Positions 1-11,724 of a stretch of DNA of 64,000 nucleotides are shown here, one piece after another (within the stretch, counting starts at the first letter, position 1; each line of letters begins with the position of its first letter). This stretch comes from Lantana camara (Eukaryota; Streptophyta; Magnoliopsida; Lamiales; Verbenaceae): contig CM074858.1 of the NCBI GenBank assembly GCA_037501455.1, positions 94,400,501 through 94,464,500 of the forward strand, given 5' to 3'. The position numbers and the translations under genes are program-made. The notes beneath the pieces were generated by a model that saw nothing but the letters and a program-made list of their open reading frames with translations, made no database searches and had not been told where the DNA came from.

Positions 1-1470
1 ATCGAAGATATTCTGCATAGCTCGTTGATAGGTAGCACCTGCATTCTTTAGTCCAAACGGCATAACTTTATAGCAGCATATGCCTTTAGGAGTGCGAAAT
101 GCTGTACATTCCTCATCTTGTGGAAACATTATGATTTGGTTGTACCCCGATGATCCATCCATGAAAGACAAAGCTTCGTGCCCTGTAGTGGCATCAACCA
201 TAAGTTCGATGATCGGCAGCGGGAAGTCGTCCTTTGGGCAAGCTTTGTTTAAGTCTCGAAAATCCACGCATACGCGAATCTGGCCATTCTTCTTCTTGAC
301 CGGGACAATGCTGGAGATCCAAGTGGGGTATTTCACTTCTCTAATGAACCCAACATCGATAAGCTTGTTGACTTCGGCTTCAATTAGAGGGACTAACTCT
401 GGGCGACATACACGTTGTGATTGCTTCACTGGCCGAGCTCCATGCTTCATGCCCAGGCGATGAGTCGTGATTTTCGGATCTAACCCGGGCATTTCTTTGT
501 ATGTCCAAGCGAAGACGTCTTTGTAGTCCTTTAACAAACTTATGTACTGAGTTATTTCTTCGGAGTCGAGAAGTGCACTCACAAACGTTGGCCTAGGCTC
601 ATCTACTGTACTGAGGTTGACTTCTTGTAACTCGTCTACGGTTGCTTGCACTCCATCTTCAAGTTGCGGAGGCGCATCTTGGACTTCATCATCCGTGATT
701 TCAGAGTCACAATCTTCATGAATCGAGACATGATTAAACGTTCTTATGGTGACAGGCCCTTCCATTGTGATGAGCAAAGTAGAAGGCGTGCCCCCAATCG
801 AGAAATAGAGAGCTTGATTTTCTCCAGTCGTACTTGGCGATTTTGTGGACTCTTCATGGGCTGTGTTTCCATCAGCACATGCACTTTCACCGAGACGATC
901 GAACACCAAGCGACGTTTTGATGCATACTTGTTCTCTGAAGCTTCGTGATACTTAAGCCCGAGTCTCTTGAACACGGAAGGACGTTTCATGGGAGTACCA
1001 AGCCTATCAAACACCGATATGCGTTTATTCTTTTGATCGCCTTCGTTTTTCGTGGCGGAGATGTGTTGTACATTCACACGTTTATCTTTTCGAGATACAC
1101 GTATTCTCACCGGTTCCGTATGAACATATCCCACGCCTGTCTTAGGCTGATTAACACGAAGTCCTTTTTCTTTCAGCTTGAGTTGTGCTTCCGTGAGGCC
1201 GTGAATCTTTTCACCAGTTAATTCTGGTCTTAGGCTGCCTAAGGCCGATGGGGTAGAAAAGTTATATCCTGATCTCTCTAAGAGTGTGTAAGCTTTCGGA
1301 TCGAATACTCCTTCTAGCTTTTCAGGCCGCCCTTCCGAAGATAGTGAATTTGCAGACTTCAAGTTGATGATGGGCATTATCAAGTCTGATTTCAAAGTTT
1401 CGAGACCGTTAAGGAATTTCACTTTTTGTCATTCATCACGAGTTTCGCATGTGAGTTTGTTTTCCTCGTC
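1..1470 (-). pseudogene. Tat-like linker and reverse transcriptase (partial)
   Basis: Continuing the gag-protease frame on the minus strand past stops at about 1468-1470 and 1428-1430 gives a linker with two SVFDRLG-type repeats. It then gives a clear RT: VCVDFRDLNKACPKDDFPLP, followed by FMDGSSGYNQI and YKVMPFGLKNAGATYQRAMQ. This is the N-terminal half of an RNA-dependent DNA polymerase. The YVDD active-site motif would lie beyond the left edge. In an intact element this is part of a Gag-Pol polyprotein acting in the cytoplasmic particle. Confidence 0.85.
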
Positions 1471-4014
1471 TCAGACTTTGTGCTCTTCACTTGAAGATTC
1501 TACAGGAACTTCAATAGGTATATCCTCTTTTATGAATTCGGGATCCAGGTAGAGCTTAGCATCAGCAAAGTGAGATTCAGCCTCGGTAAAGGGCTTCACA
1601 TCCGCGTCCACTTTCACAACCTTCCCGTTCTTTAAATATTTGAAGCATTGGTGGAGGGTAGAGGGAACAACGCCGTTTTCATGAAGCCATGGTCTTCCTA
1701 ACAATAGGTTGTAAGAGGTTCTAGCATCAATCACGTGAAGCAGGGTGCTAGCCTTTAGTTCTCCGATTTGAAGGTTTGTTCGGAGCATCCCCATCGCACG
1801 TTGGCCTCCTTGGTTGAATCCTTGGATGGTTAGGCGACTTTGAGTTAACTCATCAATGGAGACGCCTAGCTTCTTCATGGTAAACTTCGGCATGATGTTA
1901 ACTGCCGAACCTCCATCAATCAATATGCGGTTTACCTTTTGTTCATGCATGAATCCAGAGACGAAAAGTGGTCGATTGTGTGGTTTTGGTCCCAACAACA
2001 AATCTTCGTCTGTGAAGTTAATCGCAGCACTGGTAGCATGACAAGAAACAACATGGAGAGCCTTTTCTTCACTGGAAATAGGGTTCACATTTTCCACCTT
2101 CGATCCGAAATACTTATTAGGAAAAAAGTCGCCTAACGTCACCGGCTTCCAGTAGTAGTTGTTTGAAGGCCCTTTTTGGTCAGGTATTCTCGACTTCTTC
2201 TTTGGCTTACCTTGTGTATGCTTGAGCGGCGTTAGTCTTTTTGACCAAGTAGGATGAAACTTCTCAACACGTCGTCTTTGCCTTCGGCGGCGCGTCACTA
2301 TGGTCCATTTGCCCTCATCCTTATCCTCGCTCATCATGTATGCCTCACACTTAGTATTTTCAGGAGTTAATAAACTTGAAAGTAAATACGGTTCAAAACT
2401 CCCGAACTGGATTACCATGGGTACCCCCGATGATGCTAACAGCGTCGTCGCGCTCTTTCGGCTTTCAAGCACATTAATATCTGCCGAAGTTGCAACACTA
2501 GTATTGTTCGTATCAGCTACATCCTCGCAGTCGAGAATAATTTTCCCTTCTTTAGCCAAAGCCATGATTTTGTCTTTCAAAACAAAACACTTTTCCAACG
2601 GGTGGCTAATAACTCGGTGATACTTGCAGTACTTCGGATCGTTCACCTTTCCACTTTCTTCGGGGCGTTTTGGCTCTGGCAGCTCTATCATCTTTCTTGC
2701 GAGCAATTCGTCGAAGATGTGTGCAACATCTGAGTCTGGGAATGGATACTCTTTTTCTTGCATCTCCTTTAGAGTAAGACGACGCCTTTCATTTTGCGCG
2801 GGTTGATTTCTTGGCTTTTCTACATCTTTTTTATCCTTAGGCGGGATTTTGACAGGAACTGCTTTGACAGTCATAGACTCCTTTGTAGGAGGTTTAACGA
2901 ATCTTTCACTTTTTCTTATGTCTTTTCTATCCCTCTTTTGATCATCTGTGGGATAATTGATGCCATGATTCGCGATGCTTAGTTCCATGTCGTGGGCGCG
3001 GGTAACTAACTCTTCGAAAGTACGAGGTTTGATGCCCTGAAGAATGTAGAGGAGCCCCCAGTGCATTCCTTGAGTACACATTTCCACCGCAGATATTTCA
3101 GAGAGTCTATCTTTGCAGTTCAAACTTAGTGCTCGCCAACGGTTGATGTAATCCACGACCGGTTCATTTTTCCATTATTTCGTATTTGTCAACTCGATCA
3201 TGCTTACTGTGCGGTGAGTGCTGTAGAACCGGTTCAGAAATTCTCTCTCCATCTGATCCCAACTGTCGATTGATTCGGGCTCTAAGTCGACGTACCAATC
3301 GAACGCGTTTCCCTTAAGTGATCGCACAAATTGCTTGACCAAATGATCTCCATATGTCCCCGCATTGTTACAAGTTTCTACGAAGTGGGCGACATGTTAC
3401 TTCGGGTTACCTTTACCCTCGAACTACTGAAAATCCGGTGGTTGATAACCCATTGGCATTCTTAGGGAATCGATGCGCTTAGTATATGGTTTCGCATATG
3501 ATGATGAATTCTGATATGAAGCACCATACTGAGCTCGTATCGTGTTGGTTATCATGTCCTGCAGTTCTTGAACAGATAAAGCAGCGATAGACGCAGTAGA
3601 GTGATTCGTTCTTATCGCTGAGTCTTGTATCTGAGGAAAAAAATTTACTTGCTTTCCATCGGTGGTTTGAGTGATTTGAACTGACGGAGTCCGAGGGTCA
3701 CGGGTAGAGTGGGAAGGATCGTTGTTTTCTAGTTTGCTCATGAGTTGGGCGATCTGGAAATCCTTCTCTTCCAAAGCTTGTTGCAGATGAGCTATCGCCT
3801 GAGCCATTTGCACGACTTGATCTCCATCGGTCATTACTTCAGTTCCCTTAGCCTTTTTTGCAAAGGGAGTTTCCTTCGGGTTGGTTTCCTTAGGGGTTGA
3901 AGGATTCGAGCCATCAGATGATTTTGAGTCGCTAAGATGACCATGTGTAGAAGATTTCGAACTTTGGTTAACTTCCTTATTTTTCGGTGCGAGTTGATCC
4001 TTCTTAGGAGCCAT
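1471..4014 (-). pseudogene. Tat-like gag-protease
   Basis: Minus-strand gag begins at the MAPKKDQ methionine near 4014 (an upstream in-frame ATG at 4041 is also possible). A typical retrotransposon gag core follows (AFDWYVDLEPESIDSWDQM; REFLNRFYSTHR), then a basic stretch and an aspartic protease with ILIDGGSAVNIMP. In-frame stops occur at about 3424, 3390 and 3170 inside gag and at the end of the protease part (1471), so no full polyprotein can be made. The protease triad is DGG rather than DSG/DTG, which appears to be normal for this lineage, although I cannot verify activity. Confidence 0.85.
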
Positions 4015-4072
4015 GAAGAACTCGTGGAAGTAGGAATTCAATACGGAAGAGAAGAGATGAGAGGTAGGATAG

Positions 4073-4090
4073 GTCCCACTAGGCGTGCCA
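4073..4090 (-). promoter_or_regulatory. Probable primer binding site of Tat element 1
   Basis: On the minus strand TGGCACGCCTAGTGGGAC lies 5 bases inside the end of the LTR (4096). This is where a tRNA 3' end primes minus-strand DNA synthesis. The sequence is the form I associate with Tat-lineage elements. The tRNA species was not checked. Confidence 0.65.
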
Positions 4091-4095
4091 AAATT

Positions 4096-5001
4096 TGTTC
4101 ACAACAAATTTTATTGTCTGCAAAATAAAATTACAAGACAAAATATATGAACAAAATATATAATAATTTAAAGGAACTTAAAGGAATAAATCCTATGAAG
4201 TCTATTCCTCTGATTCTTCTCTTCAATTTTGTATTCGAGGGCTTGAAGGTTATTCCCGAACGCGTAGGTGCGATTTCTGCCGATTTTGACGGAGAAAACC
4301 ACGTGATTTACCTGCAGCTTTGATGAAACCGTCGAACCTTCAAAGGTTGTAGTTCCTTGTAGTAGCAGGGTTTGAATATCTGGAAGACTTGAAGACGACA
4401 AGAAGAAGACTTTGACGAGGACTTGACGACGTGAAGAAGACTCGCGCATGTATGTAGACTTGACGGCGCGAAGACCCCTTTGATGTCGCTCTCTTGTCGA
4501 TATGTCGATATCCGTGTCGAAGTCGAAGTGTCAATGTGTTTGCAGTGTTACTCATGACCCCCATTTATAGGTGTAGGGTTGAATATTTTGATAATTATCT
4601 CTTCATTTATTTATTAAAGGATAATATCAAATGTATTTATTTATTTATCCCTTTAATATGAATTTATATTAAAGAAAATAAATAAATGACATAAGCTTTG
4701 ACTTGATTGGTCCACGTGTTGAGGCATGCCACGTGTCGTCATTTGATTGGCCATAACCAACTGAGCTGCAAGGCTTGATTTGATTCGCCGAAACAATTCA
4801 ATTTTGACACGTGTCGATACGTGATTTGAAGATAAAATAAATATTAAAATTATCAATTAAATCAACTATTTAAATATTTTGTGGATTTTAATTTAATATA
4901 TATCCAAAAAATATAAAAATAAAATGAATTAAATTTGATAATTAATATTTAATTTTACACGTGTCACATTTTAATTCGACGAAAATGAATTCGTCTACGC
5001 A
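4096..5001 (-). repeat. 5' LTR of Tat element 1
   Basis: The inner edge is fixed by the PBS: TGTTCACAAC starts at 4096 on the plus strand. The outer edge is inferred by comparison with the related solo LTR at 32411..45269, whose right end TTCATCTACA resembles TTCGTCTACGCA ending at 5001; it could instead end at about 5019. Inside are a TATA box and several CACGTGTC G-box-like motifs (4715-4990). No second LTR is available for comparison. Confidence 0.6.
4561..4571 (-). promoter_or_regulatory. LTR TATA box
   Basis: The minus strand reads CCTATAAATGG inside the LTR, the position expected for the U3/R promoter of a plant gypsy element. Confidence 0.6.
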
Positions 5002-6558
5002 CACTTGAAAAGTTCTTCAACCCAATAATTATATATGTAATTATAGTCTTGTTTCAGTAATAAATATTTTTTGCATTATTACTTTTATCACGAGTTGGTT
5101 TGTTGTTTCTCTGGAAGCAACAAATGTTCAAGGTCAGTATTGGTGTATTAGTGTTTCTCTGGAATCTCAGTATTACTTTTAGGATTGAGTCAGGTATTTA
5201 GTTCTTCACGAAATGCTTCAATCGCGGCTTGGCCTTTGATACATGGTTACCAATTTTAGCGATCGAAGTGACCACTAACCACATAAAATATAACTATTGG
5301 TACTTATGAAGATAAACACATCGAAAGGGGGGGGCTATATGATAGATTTTAATAAACACATCTAAAGGTCTGCTATTGTAATTATCGAGATAATAGTAAT
5401 GAAGGTTTTTAGTTTCATCAATTATATATAAGAATTAATCAATTTATTTTAGGATAAATGAAGACATATGTTTTAACTTTTAATATAAGCCTAAAAGATT
5501 TTACCATGAACTAAAATATGTCAAACCCCTTTCTGGCTTCATCGGAATCAGGAATTGTTTTAGTGCTAGCTGACATAAACAAGGCGGCGGCAGCCTCTTT
5601 TATATTAATCGGCCAACGTTCTGATACAATTGAATTTGAATATAATTAAGTAAATTGTCGTCCATATATTTCCCACATGTGCTTGATAAACCAATTGTCC
5701 GTAACTAATCACACAACATATTTTAATTCGAAATTATTGCTTCTATGTTGTTTCATAAAGCTGACGTATACATAGCCATAAAAAAGAGTTTTTAGACTTT
5801 TTCTTCAAGCTAATTAATTTTGACTTCATGTGGAAAAATAAGACTAGATTGCTAAAGTGAAAAGTTGGTTTTATACCTTTTAAACTACTAAAGCAAAAAG
5901 TATTTTCTTTATAGTAAAATATTCTAATATATTAACACTTATAAGAATAATATTTGGTTGTACAGTGCTGGATAATTGTATTCGATACTGTATCTGATAC
6001 TTCTCACGTAAAAAATTAAAAAAAAAATTATCTATTTCGTTGTATCTATATCACGTTATGTTCGTATCGTTGTATCTGTATTCGTGCATTATAAGTAAAA
6101 TGTTTTCTTTTCTCAATGTATTCTTCAAAATACCCACCAAATGAATTATAGTTTCCGAAAAAGTTACTCTAAACCACCAATGATCCAACACAAATTTGCA
6201 TTTTTATATAAGAATCTTTCCATTTTATTAATAGATTTTAATTTTAAATTCTACAAATTCACCCGTCTGGAATAAAATATAGGGCATATTATTTATATTT
6301 CCTATTACTCTGACATTCGGTGGAACTATAAATTTGTTCATTTTTATTTGAGAAATTATAATATATATATTTCTTAATATTTGTGTTAAATGAGTAACAT
6401 TTCAAAAGCGACCCCTACTTACTGCTTAAAAGGAGCAACTTTTGGAGGTATTTTTCGAAGTTTTGGACATTTACTGCAAAATATCAGGAATTATAAATTA
6501 TCAAACATGATTTTTTTTTTTTTTTTTTTGTGCACATTATCAAACATGATTAATTAAT
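5002..6558. other. No gene seen
   Basis: AT-rich sequence with no long ORF and no recognisable repeat ends. A T-run lies at about 6510-6529. Confidence 0.6.
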
Positions 6559-6568
6559 TTGAAATATG

Positions 6569-8282
6569 GGGAAAATTGCAAAATGGGTATACCAACTCCA
6601 AAATTTTAGCACTTTTGGTACTGTAAATTTTCCGGCGAAAAAAAAAACCCACAACTCTAAAAAATAAGCAAAAAAGTGCCAATTTTGCCCAAATAAGCCA
6701 AAACCCGGCCGAGATCCGACCCGGATGCTGACGTGTCTTGCCGGAGTCACACCTGGCCTATGAAGCCTTCCACATCAACAAAAAACCAATCCAACTCACA
6801 TGCCACGTACACAATAAACAAAGGGAAAATTGCAAAATGGGTATACCAACTCCAAAATTTTAGTGTTTTTGGTACTGTAAATTTTTTGGCAAAAAAAAAA
6901 ACCCGTAACTCTAAAAAATAAGCAAAAAAGTGCCAATTTTGCCCAAATAAGCCAAAACCCGGCCGAGATCCGACCCGGATACTGACGTGTCTCGCCGGAG
7001 TCACAGCTGCCTATGAAGCCTTCCACATAAAAAAAAATCAGTCCAACTCACATGCCACATACACCATAAACAAATTATTGATGCCAAATAAGCAAAATTT
7101 TTGATGCAGGTCTTCCCAACATTCTTCATAAAAACACTTAGTATAATGATTGTCAAATTCTGAACAACATAATCTCAAAACTGAAACAAGAACAGGCAAC
7201 TAGACATCTGCCACCGCCACAACCCCAAATCGCCACCACACCACCAACAATCTGCCTCCACCACCACACCACCCCAAATCGCCTCAACAATCTAGCCGCC
7301 ACCACCACTACAACCCCAAATCACCACCGCACCACCAACAATCAACGAACGATAAGCAGTCTCCCCCGTCGCGGTTCTTCAGAATCTCAAATTCTCCTCA
7401 GACGCGGCCATAAACGCTACAACCTTCGCCAGATCGGGGGTGAGATTGGGCATGGTGTGCGTGTCCAGCAACTAAAATCGCCACCAACACCCCACCCCAA
7501 ATCGCCGCCAACAATCTCGCCATTCACCACTGCCAATCTCGCCACTCACCACCACCAACAATTTTGTGAGCAGATCTGATGGTTGCGCATTCCGATCTGA
7601 TGAAGCAAAGACTGGAATCTCACTTTCGGAAAGGAGTTCAACGGTAGAAATTTTTGCAGGGGGTTTCCTTTTTCTGGCCATGGATTTTGCTGGGAGGTGA
7701 CGACGACGATGGCTACATTCGCGAATCTGATGTGGGGGAAAGAGAGAGAGAGGGGGGGGGGGGGGGGGGGAGAGAGAGGGTGGATAGTGGCGACGGAGCT
7801 GGCGGCGGCGGCGAAACTTTGTCTTCGACTGAGAATATCGCTCTGTGACTCTGGCAAGACACGTCAGCATCCGGGTCGGATCTCGGCCGGGTTTTGGCTT
7901 ATTTGGGCAAAATTAGCACTTTTTTGCTTATTTTTTAGAGTTACGGGTTTTTTTTTTTCGCCGGAAAATTTACAGTACCAAAAACGCTAAAATTTTGGAG
8001 TTGGTATACCCATTTTGCAATTTTCCCTTTGTTTATTGTGTACGTGGCATGTGAGTTGGACTGGTTTTTTGTTGATGTGGAAGGCTTCATAGGCCAGCTG
8101 TGACTCCGACAAGACACGTCAGCATCCGGGTCGGATCTCGGCCGGGTTTTGGCTTATTTGGGCAAAATTGGCACCTTTTTGCTTATTTTTTAGAGTTGCG
8201 GGTTTTTTTTTTTCGCCGGAAAATTTACAGTACCAAAAATGCTAAAATTTTGGAGTTGGTATACCAATTTTGCAATTTTCCC
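6569..8282. mobile_element. MULE-type inverted-repeat element with doubled ends
   Basis: It starts GGGAAAATTGCAAAATGGG and ends with the reverse complement. The flanks TTGAAATATG (6559-6568) and TTGAAATCTG (8283-8292) form a 10-bp target duplication with one mismatch. Each arm holds two tandem copies of an approximately 190-250-bp unit (6569-6825 and 6831-7075; 7848-8035 and 8097-8282), so the inverted repeats are about 430-500 bp. The interior (7080-7845) is GC-richer, with proline- and histidine-coding repeats and a GA/G run (7737-7770). No transposase is visible, so it is non-autonomous. The superfamily call rests on the long inverted repeats and the 9-10-bp duplication. Confidence 0.75.
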
Positions 8283-8292
8283 TTGAAATCTG

Positions 8293-8889
8293 TCACCTAA
8301 CTACAAGGATAATATACGTCACTAATTCACCCTAAAAAATACCCATATTTTGTAACATTTTTTATTTTTATTTAACTCAATCTCTAATAGTAATTACCAC
8401 AAAAATAGTAATGAGTAAGTCTTAACACCTCTGCTAAATATGTTTACTTGGGTAATTATAATCCGAAAGTAATTCGGTCAAATCAATTGGGTTAACGTTT
8501 AGTTTTAGAATAATCAATAAAATAGCAACTGAAATATATTTTTTCATGTAATTGGTTAAGTTCGACGAGTAATTTTAATGCAACCCTAGTTTAGTGACTA
8601 ATGGTAAATCTTGTTTACTCATTTTCTATGACAAATTTTATAATGTCATTTTCCCTCACTATCCAAATTCCACAAGCTTTGGCATATATGTCTAAAGTCT
8701 AAACCACAGCTTCATTAGGTGTTTCGTACGTTGACGTACACTTAATGGGTCGTCTTAAAATAAAGTTTTCTTATTTTTTCTTGATTAATTCGAGATCATG
8801 GATTTTATATAAATTAAAGAGTACACTGATGAGCTGAAGTAATTGGCTTTCATAAGAGATTAACATTAGAAACCACAAACGTCATAGAA
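8293..8889 (+). promoter_or_regulatory. MYB upstream region
   Basis: AT-rich sequence between the MULE-type element and the MYB start codon. A TATA-like TTTTATATAAAT lies at 8803-8814, about 75 bases before the ATG, a plausible core promoter. The element ends only about 600 bases upstream of the ATG, so it probably sits within or next to the promoter. Confidence 0.5.
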
Positions 8890-9022
8890 ATGGTTAGATC
8901 ACCTTCCTTCGACAGTAATGGCATGAAAAAAGGCGCTTGGAGTCCAGAAGAAGATGAAATTCTAAGAGGTTTTGTGCTCAGATTTGGTCATGCTAATTGG
9001 CAGGTGCTGCCCATGTTGGCGG
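8890..9022 (+). CDS. MYB exon 1 (R2 start)
   Basis: ATG at 8890 begins MVRSPSFDSNGMKKGAWSPE, the usual short leader before R2. The exon ends in phase 1 at a GG|GTAAAT donor. Tryptophans of R2 are present in GAWSPEED and HANWQVLP. Confidence 0.9.
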
Positions 9023-9092
9023 GTAAATAAATTAGATCTAAATAAAGTTTCTGTTTCATTCTTTCATTTTGTCTGTAATAAGATTTGTTATG

Positions 9093-9184
9093 GAGAATCC
9101 GGCCGGTATAGAAACCCTAATTATCTCACGGAATGATGAAAACCATAATATCTTGAGAATCCGGCCGGTATAGAAACCCTAATT
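9093..9184. repeat. Small direct repeat in MYB intron 1
   Basis: A 30-base unit beginning GAGAATCCGGCCGGTATAG occurs at 9093-9122 and again at 9155-9184, 62 bases apart. It may be a local duplication; no function is apparent. Confidence 0.75.
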
Positions 9185-9217
9185 TGTGTTTAAATGGATC
9201 ATAATATAATTGATTAG

Positions 9218-9347
9218 GCTTGAAAAGATGCCGGAAGAGTTGCAGACTGCGGTGGGTGAATTACTTAAAGCCCGGCCTTAAGCGGGGAAAATTCACCAAA
9301 GAAGAAGAGGATCTCGTCATCAAATTGTATGCTCAAATTGGACCCAA
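9218..9347 (+). CDS. MYB exon 2 (R2 end, R3 start)
   Basis: The acceptor is TGATTAG|GC and the donor CCCAA|GTAAGAT. It encodes [20 protein letters not shown] and [20 protein letters not shown]. The length of 130 bases and the phases match the conserved second exon of R2R3-MYB genes. Confidence 0.9.
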
Positions 9348-9371
9348 GTAAGATAAACATAGTGTTGTTAT

Positions 9372-9794
9372 GGGAAAAATGTTCAATTCATCCGGTTGGA
9401 TGGTCCGATTTGAAATGTCTGGACACGATTTTGGGTTTTGGCAAATTTCATCCTCCAATTTAGGATTTTGTGAAATTAATGGACACCATCCCATCGGAAG
9501 TCTTCGTTGTCCGTCGGAGAATCCACATGGCTGCCGGAGCCCAACAGCTTGTGGCCACATGGAATTAATTTTGCCATGTAGGCATTTTTAAAAAAAAATA
9601 AAAAAAAATAGAAAAAAATACACACACTAGGCACGTGCTTTATTAATGTTGTGTGTAATATAATATATATATATATATATATGTATATATTATGTATATG
9701 TTATATATCCACATATATCTTTTAAGAATTTTAAATTGATTAACACAATTGTATATCCACATATATCTTTTAAGAATTTTAAATTCATTAACAC

Positions 9795-9849
<55 letters not shown>

Positions 9850-11199
9850 ATAATATGTTATGTATATAATAGTATATGTTGTATATCCACATATATCTTT
9901 TAAGAATTTTAAATTGATTAACACAAATTAAATTCTCAATTTAGACTAAACTCCTAACTTAGTCTAACAAAATCAAATTAATTAAGTTTCAAATTCAAAT
10001 TAAAAAACCAAATTTTATATTAATTAAGAAAATTAAAGTCCCAATTATTATTATTTTTATTTTTATTTTAAAAAAAAAGAAAAATCTAACAACAAACCAA
10101 CAACTCCCAATGTTTCAAAACAAACAGCAGAATTCAAGAAATTTTCAACTCCTCCAAGATCAAGAAAATTTTCAGCAGAATTTTAAAGTCCCAATTATCT
10201 TATTACCACTCGGACGTCTTCCCACCGTTGCCGCCGCGGCACCATCACTCAATGTCTTCGCACCACCACATGATCACCAAAATCGCACGACACCTCCACA
10301 AAATGCCCAGAAGAAACACGCAAAGAAAATCACAGAAAAATCTCACTGGAAATTTCCAACAAAATTGCACAAAAATTGCCCAGAAAAATCGCCCTAAAAA
10401 TTGCACTAAAAATCACGAATACAGCACACATGCACAATGATTCGCACAGAAAATCACCCAAATAAGCACAAAGAATCTGTCCCAGATCTGGAGTTTGGAA
10501 AGAGGATGTCGATCTTAGTGGTGATGGCGAGATCTGAGAAGAAGCATTTGAGGCGCCGATGGTGGTGGTGAGCGGCGGTCTTCAACGATGGCAGAGGCGG
10601 CTGTTCTTTTACAGGGAGAGAGATTTGCACATAGGTGGGGGAGATCTGTTTTTTGGAGAAAACGAAAATAAACAGGATGAGGAACCACCGGATTTGAAAC
10701 CGGAAACTGGCAGCAAATCGGGCGGCGGTGCACGAGGTCCAAGGCTGCGATGGCAGCGCGTCTGAAGTCATCGCCGGCGACGAAGGTGCTGCCAGCAACG
10801 ACGATATGCTGCGTGAGGCCAAGGGGATCGCAGCAGGGTTGGGAGGATGGGGGATAATAGTCGGTAGGCCATGGGGGAGCATTTTGTTGCAGATTGAGCA
10901 GCAAAAACGGTGCCGTAGGAGTGTCGATTTTTACTCTTTTTTTTTTTTTTTTTAATTTTTAATTGTTGTAGAAAGTGTGACATGTAATCCTACATGGCAA
11001 CAAGATGACACCCGGCCGCTAACGCGTACATGAAGGTTGCCAACGTGGATTCTCCGACGGACAACGAAGACTTTCGGTGGGATGGTGTCCGTCAATTTCA
11101 CAAAATCCTAAATTGGAGGATGAAATTTGCCAAAACCCAAAATCGTGTCCAGACATTTCAAATCGGACCATCCAACCGGATGAATTGAACATTTTTCCC
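9372..11199. mobile_element. MULE-type element in MYB intron 2
   Basis: It starts GGGAAAAATGTTCAATTC and ends with the reverse complement. It is flanked by a perfect 10-bp duplication GTGTTGTTAT (9362-9371 and 11200-11209). The terminal inverted repeats are roughly 180-230 bp. The interior has AT-repeat blocks (9660-9930) and a GC-rich patch (10200-10900) with coding-like composition but no recognised protein. No transposase is seen. It enlarges intron 2 by about 1.8 kb and leaves the splice sites untouched. Confidence 0.85.
9703..9927. repeat. Triplicated AT-rich unit inside the intronic MULE
   Basis: Three copies of a roughly 45-base unit (TATATCCACATATATCTTTT, continuing to AAATTGATTAACACAA) at about 9703, 9752 and 9885 are separated by TA microsatellites, including a long run at about 9801-9846. 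Confidence 0.7.
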
Positions 11200-11368
11200 G
11201 TGTTGTTATTTAGTGGATGTTATTATTTTAGTGGATTTTGTGGTTATCCGAAGATTAGACAGATTCATTCTTGGCGTGCTTCATAATTCAAGATTGATTC
11301 AATAATTGTTAGTATTAATGAATGTTTGGTTTTCTATGGAGAAATAATTAACACAAAAATGTTTGCAG

Positions 11369-11462
11369 GTGGTCAACCATGGCTACGCAGTTGCCGGGAA
11401 GAACAAATAACGAAATCAAAAATTACTGGCACGCACAGATCAAAAAACGGCGTCACGGTTAA
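11369..11462 (+). CDS. MYB exon 3, 5' part, with LTR-supplied stop
   Basis: The acceptor is TTTGCAG|GTGG. It encodes the R3 recognition helix region ([14 protein letters not shown]) and a basic IKKRRH. Host sequence ends at GTCAC (11452-11456). The LTR then contributes GGT TAA, so the open frame closes two codons into the transposon. Confidence 0.9.
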
Positions 11463-11667
11463 AGGATAAGATCACCTAACTAAGAAAGAATTCTTGATTG
11501 ACTCAAATCACTCTTGTAATCTTTTTCTTCCTTATTCTTTTCCTTGTATTTAGCCTTTTGCCTCTCTTGTATTTTGTAGCCCTAGTCAGTATATATTTGG
11601 TGTTGTATCTTGTACTTTGTAAGATCAATAAATACAAAGAATTCTTGGCTCCATACGTGACTTTACA
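11457..11667 (+). repeat. Copia 5' LTR
   Basis: It begins GGTTAAAGGATAAG, with the first base changed from the TG of the other LTR, and ends CTTTACA just before the PBS. Confidence 0.95.
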
Positions 11668-11680
11668 TGGTACCAAAGCC
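11668..11680 (+). promoter_or_regulatory. Copia primer binding site
   Basis: TGGTACCAAAGCC abuts the LTR. It resembles the initiator-methionine tRNA complement TGGTATCAGAGC with two changes. Confidence 0.8.
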
Positions 11681-11724
11681 ATATTAATTTATTTTTCCTT
11701 TCTGCTTTGCCCACCACAATCGCC

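Larger units (their letters stand above)
1..5001 (-). mobile_element. Ty3/gypsy Tat-like retrotransposon 1, 5' half
   Basis: Read on the minus strand the order is LTR (5001-4096), a primer-binding-like site (4090-4073), gag (from about 4014), aspartic protease, a linker and reverse transcriptase, which leaves the window at base 1. The protease carries DGGS instead of the usual DSG/DTG, and the linker repeats an SVFDRLG motif, both of which I associate with plant Tat elements. The 3' half and second LTR lie outside, so age and target duplication cannot be judged. Several in-frame stops show it is dead. The lineage rests on motif recognition, not a search. Confidence 0.85.

Noticed and set aside
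80..1550. Plus-strand ORFs over the left end
   Set aside because: They are antisense shadows of the minus-strand Tat RT and linker, which carry clear motifs.
6733..7026. Short ORFs in both strands of the MULE arms
   Set aside because: The same peptides recur in every arm because they are the terminal repeats; no protein family matches.
7472..7870. 132-residue minus ORF in the first MULE
   Set aside because: Pro/Arg/His low-complexity frame that starts in the terminal repeat. Possible captured sequence, but nothing recognisable.
10454..10904. ORFs in the intronic MULE
   Set aside because: GC-rich, overlapping in several frames, no domain. Noted as possible captured DNA only.
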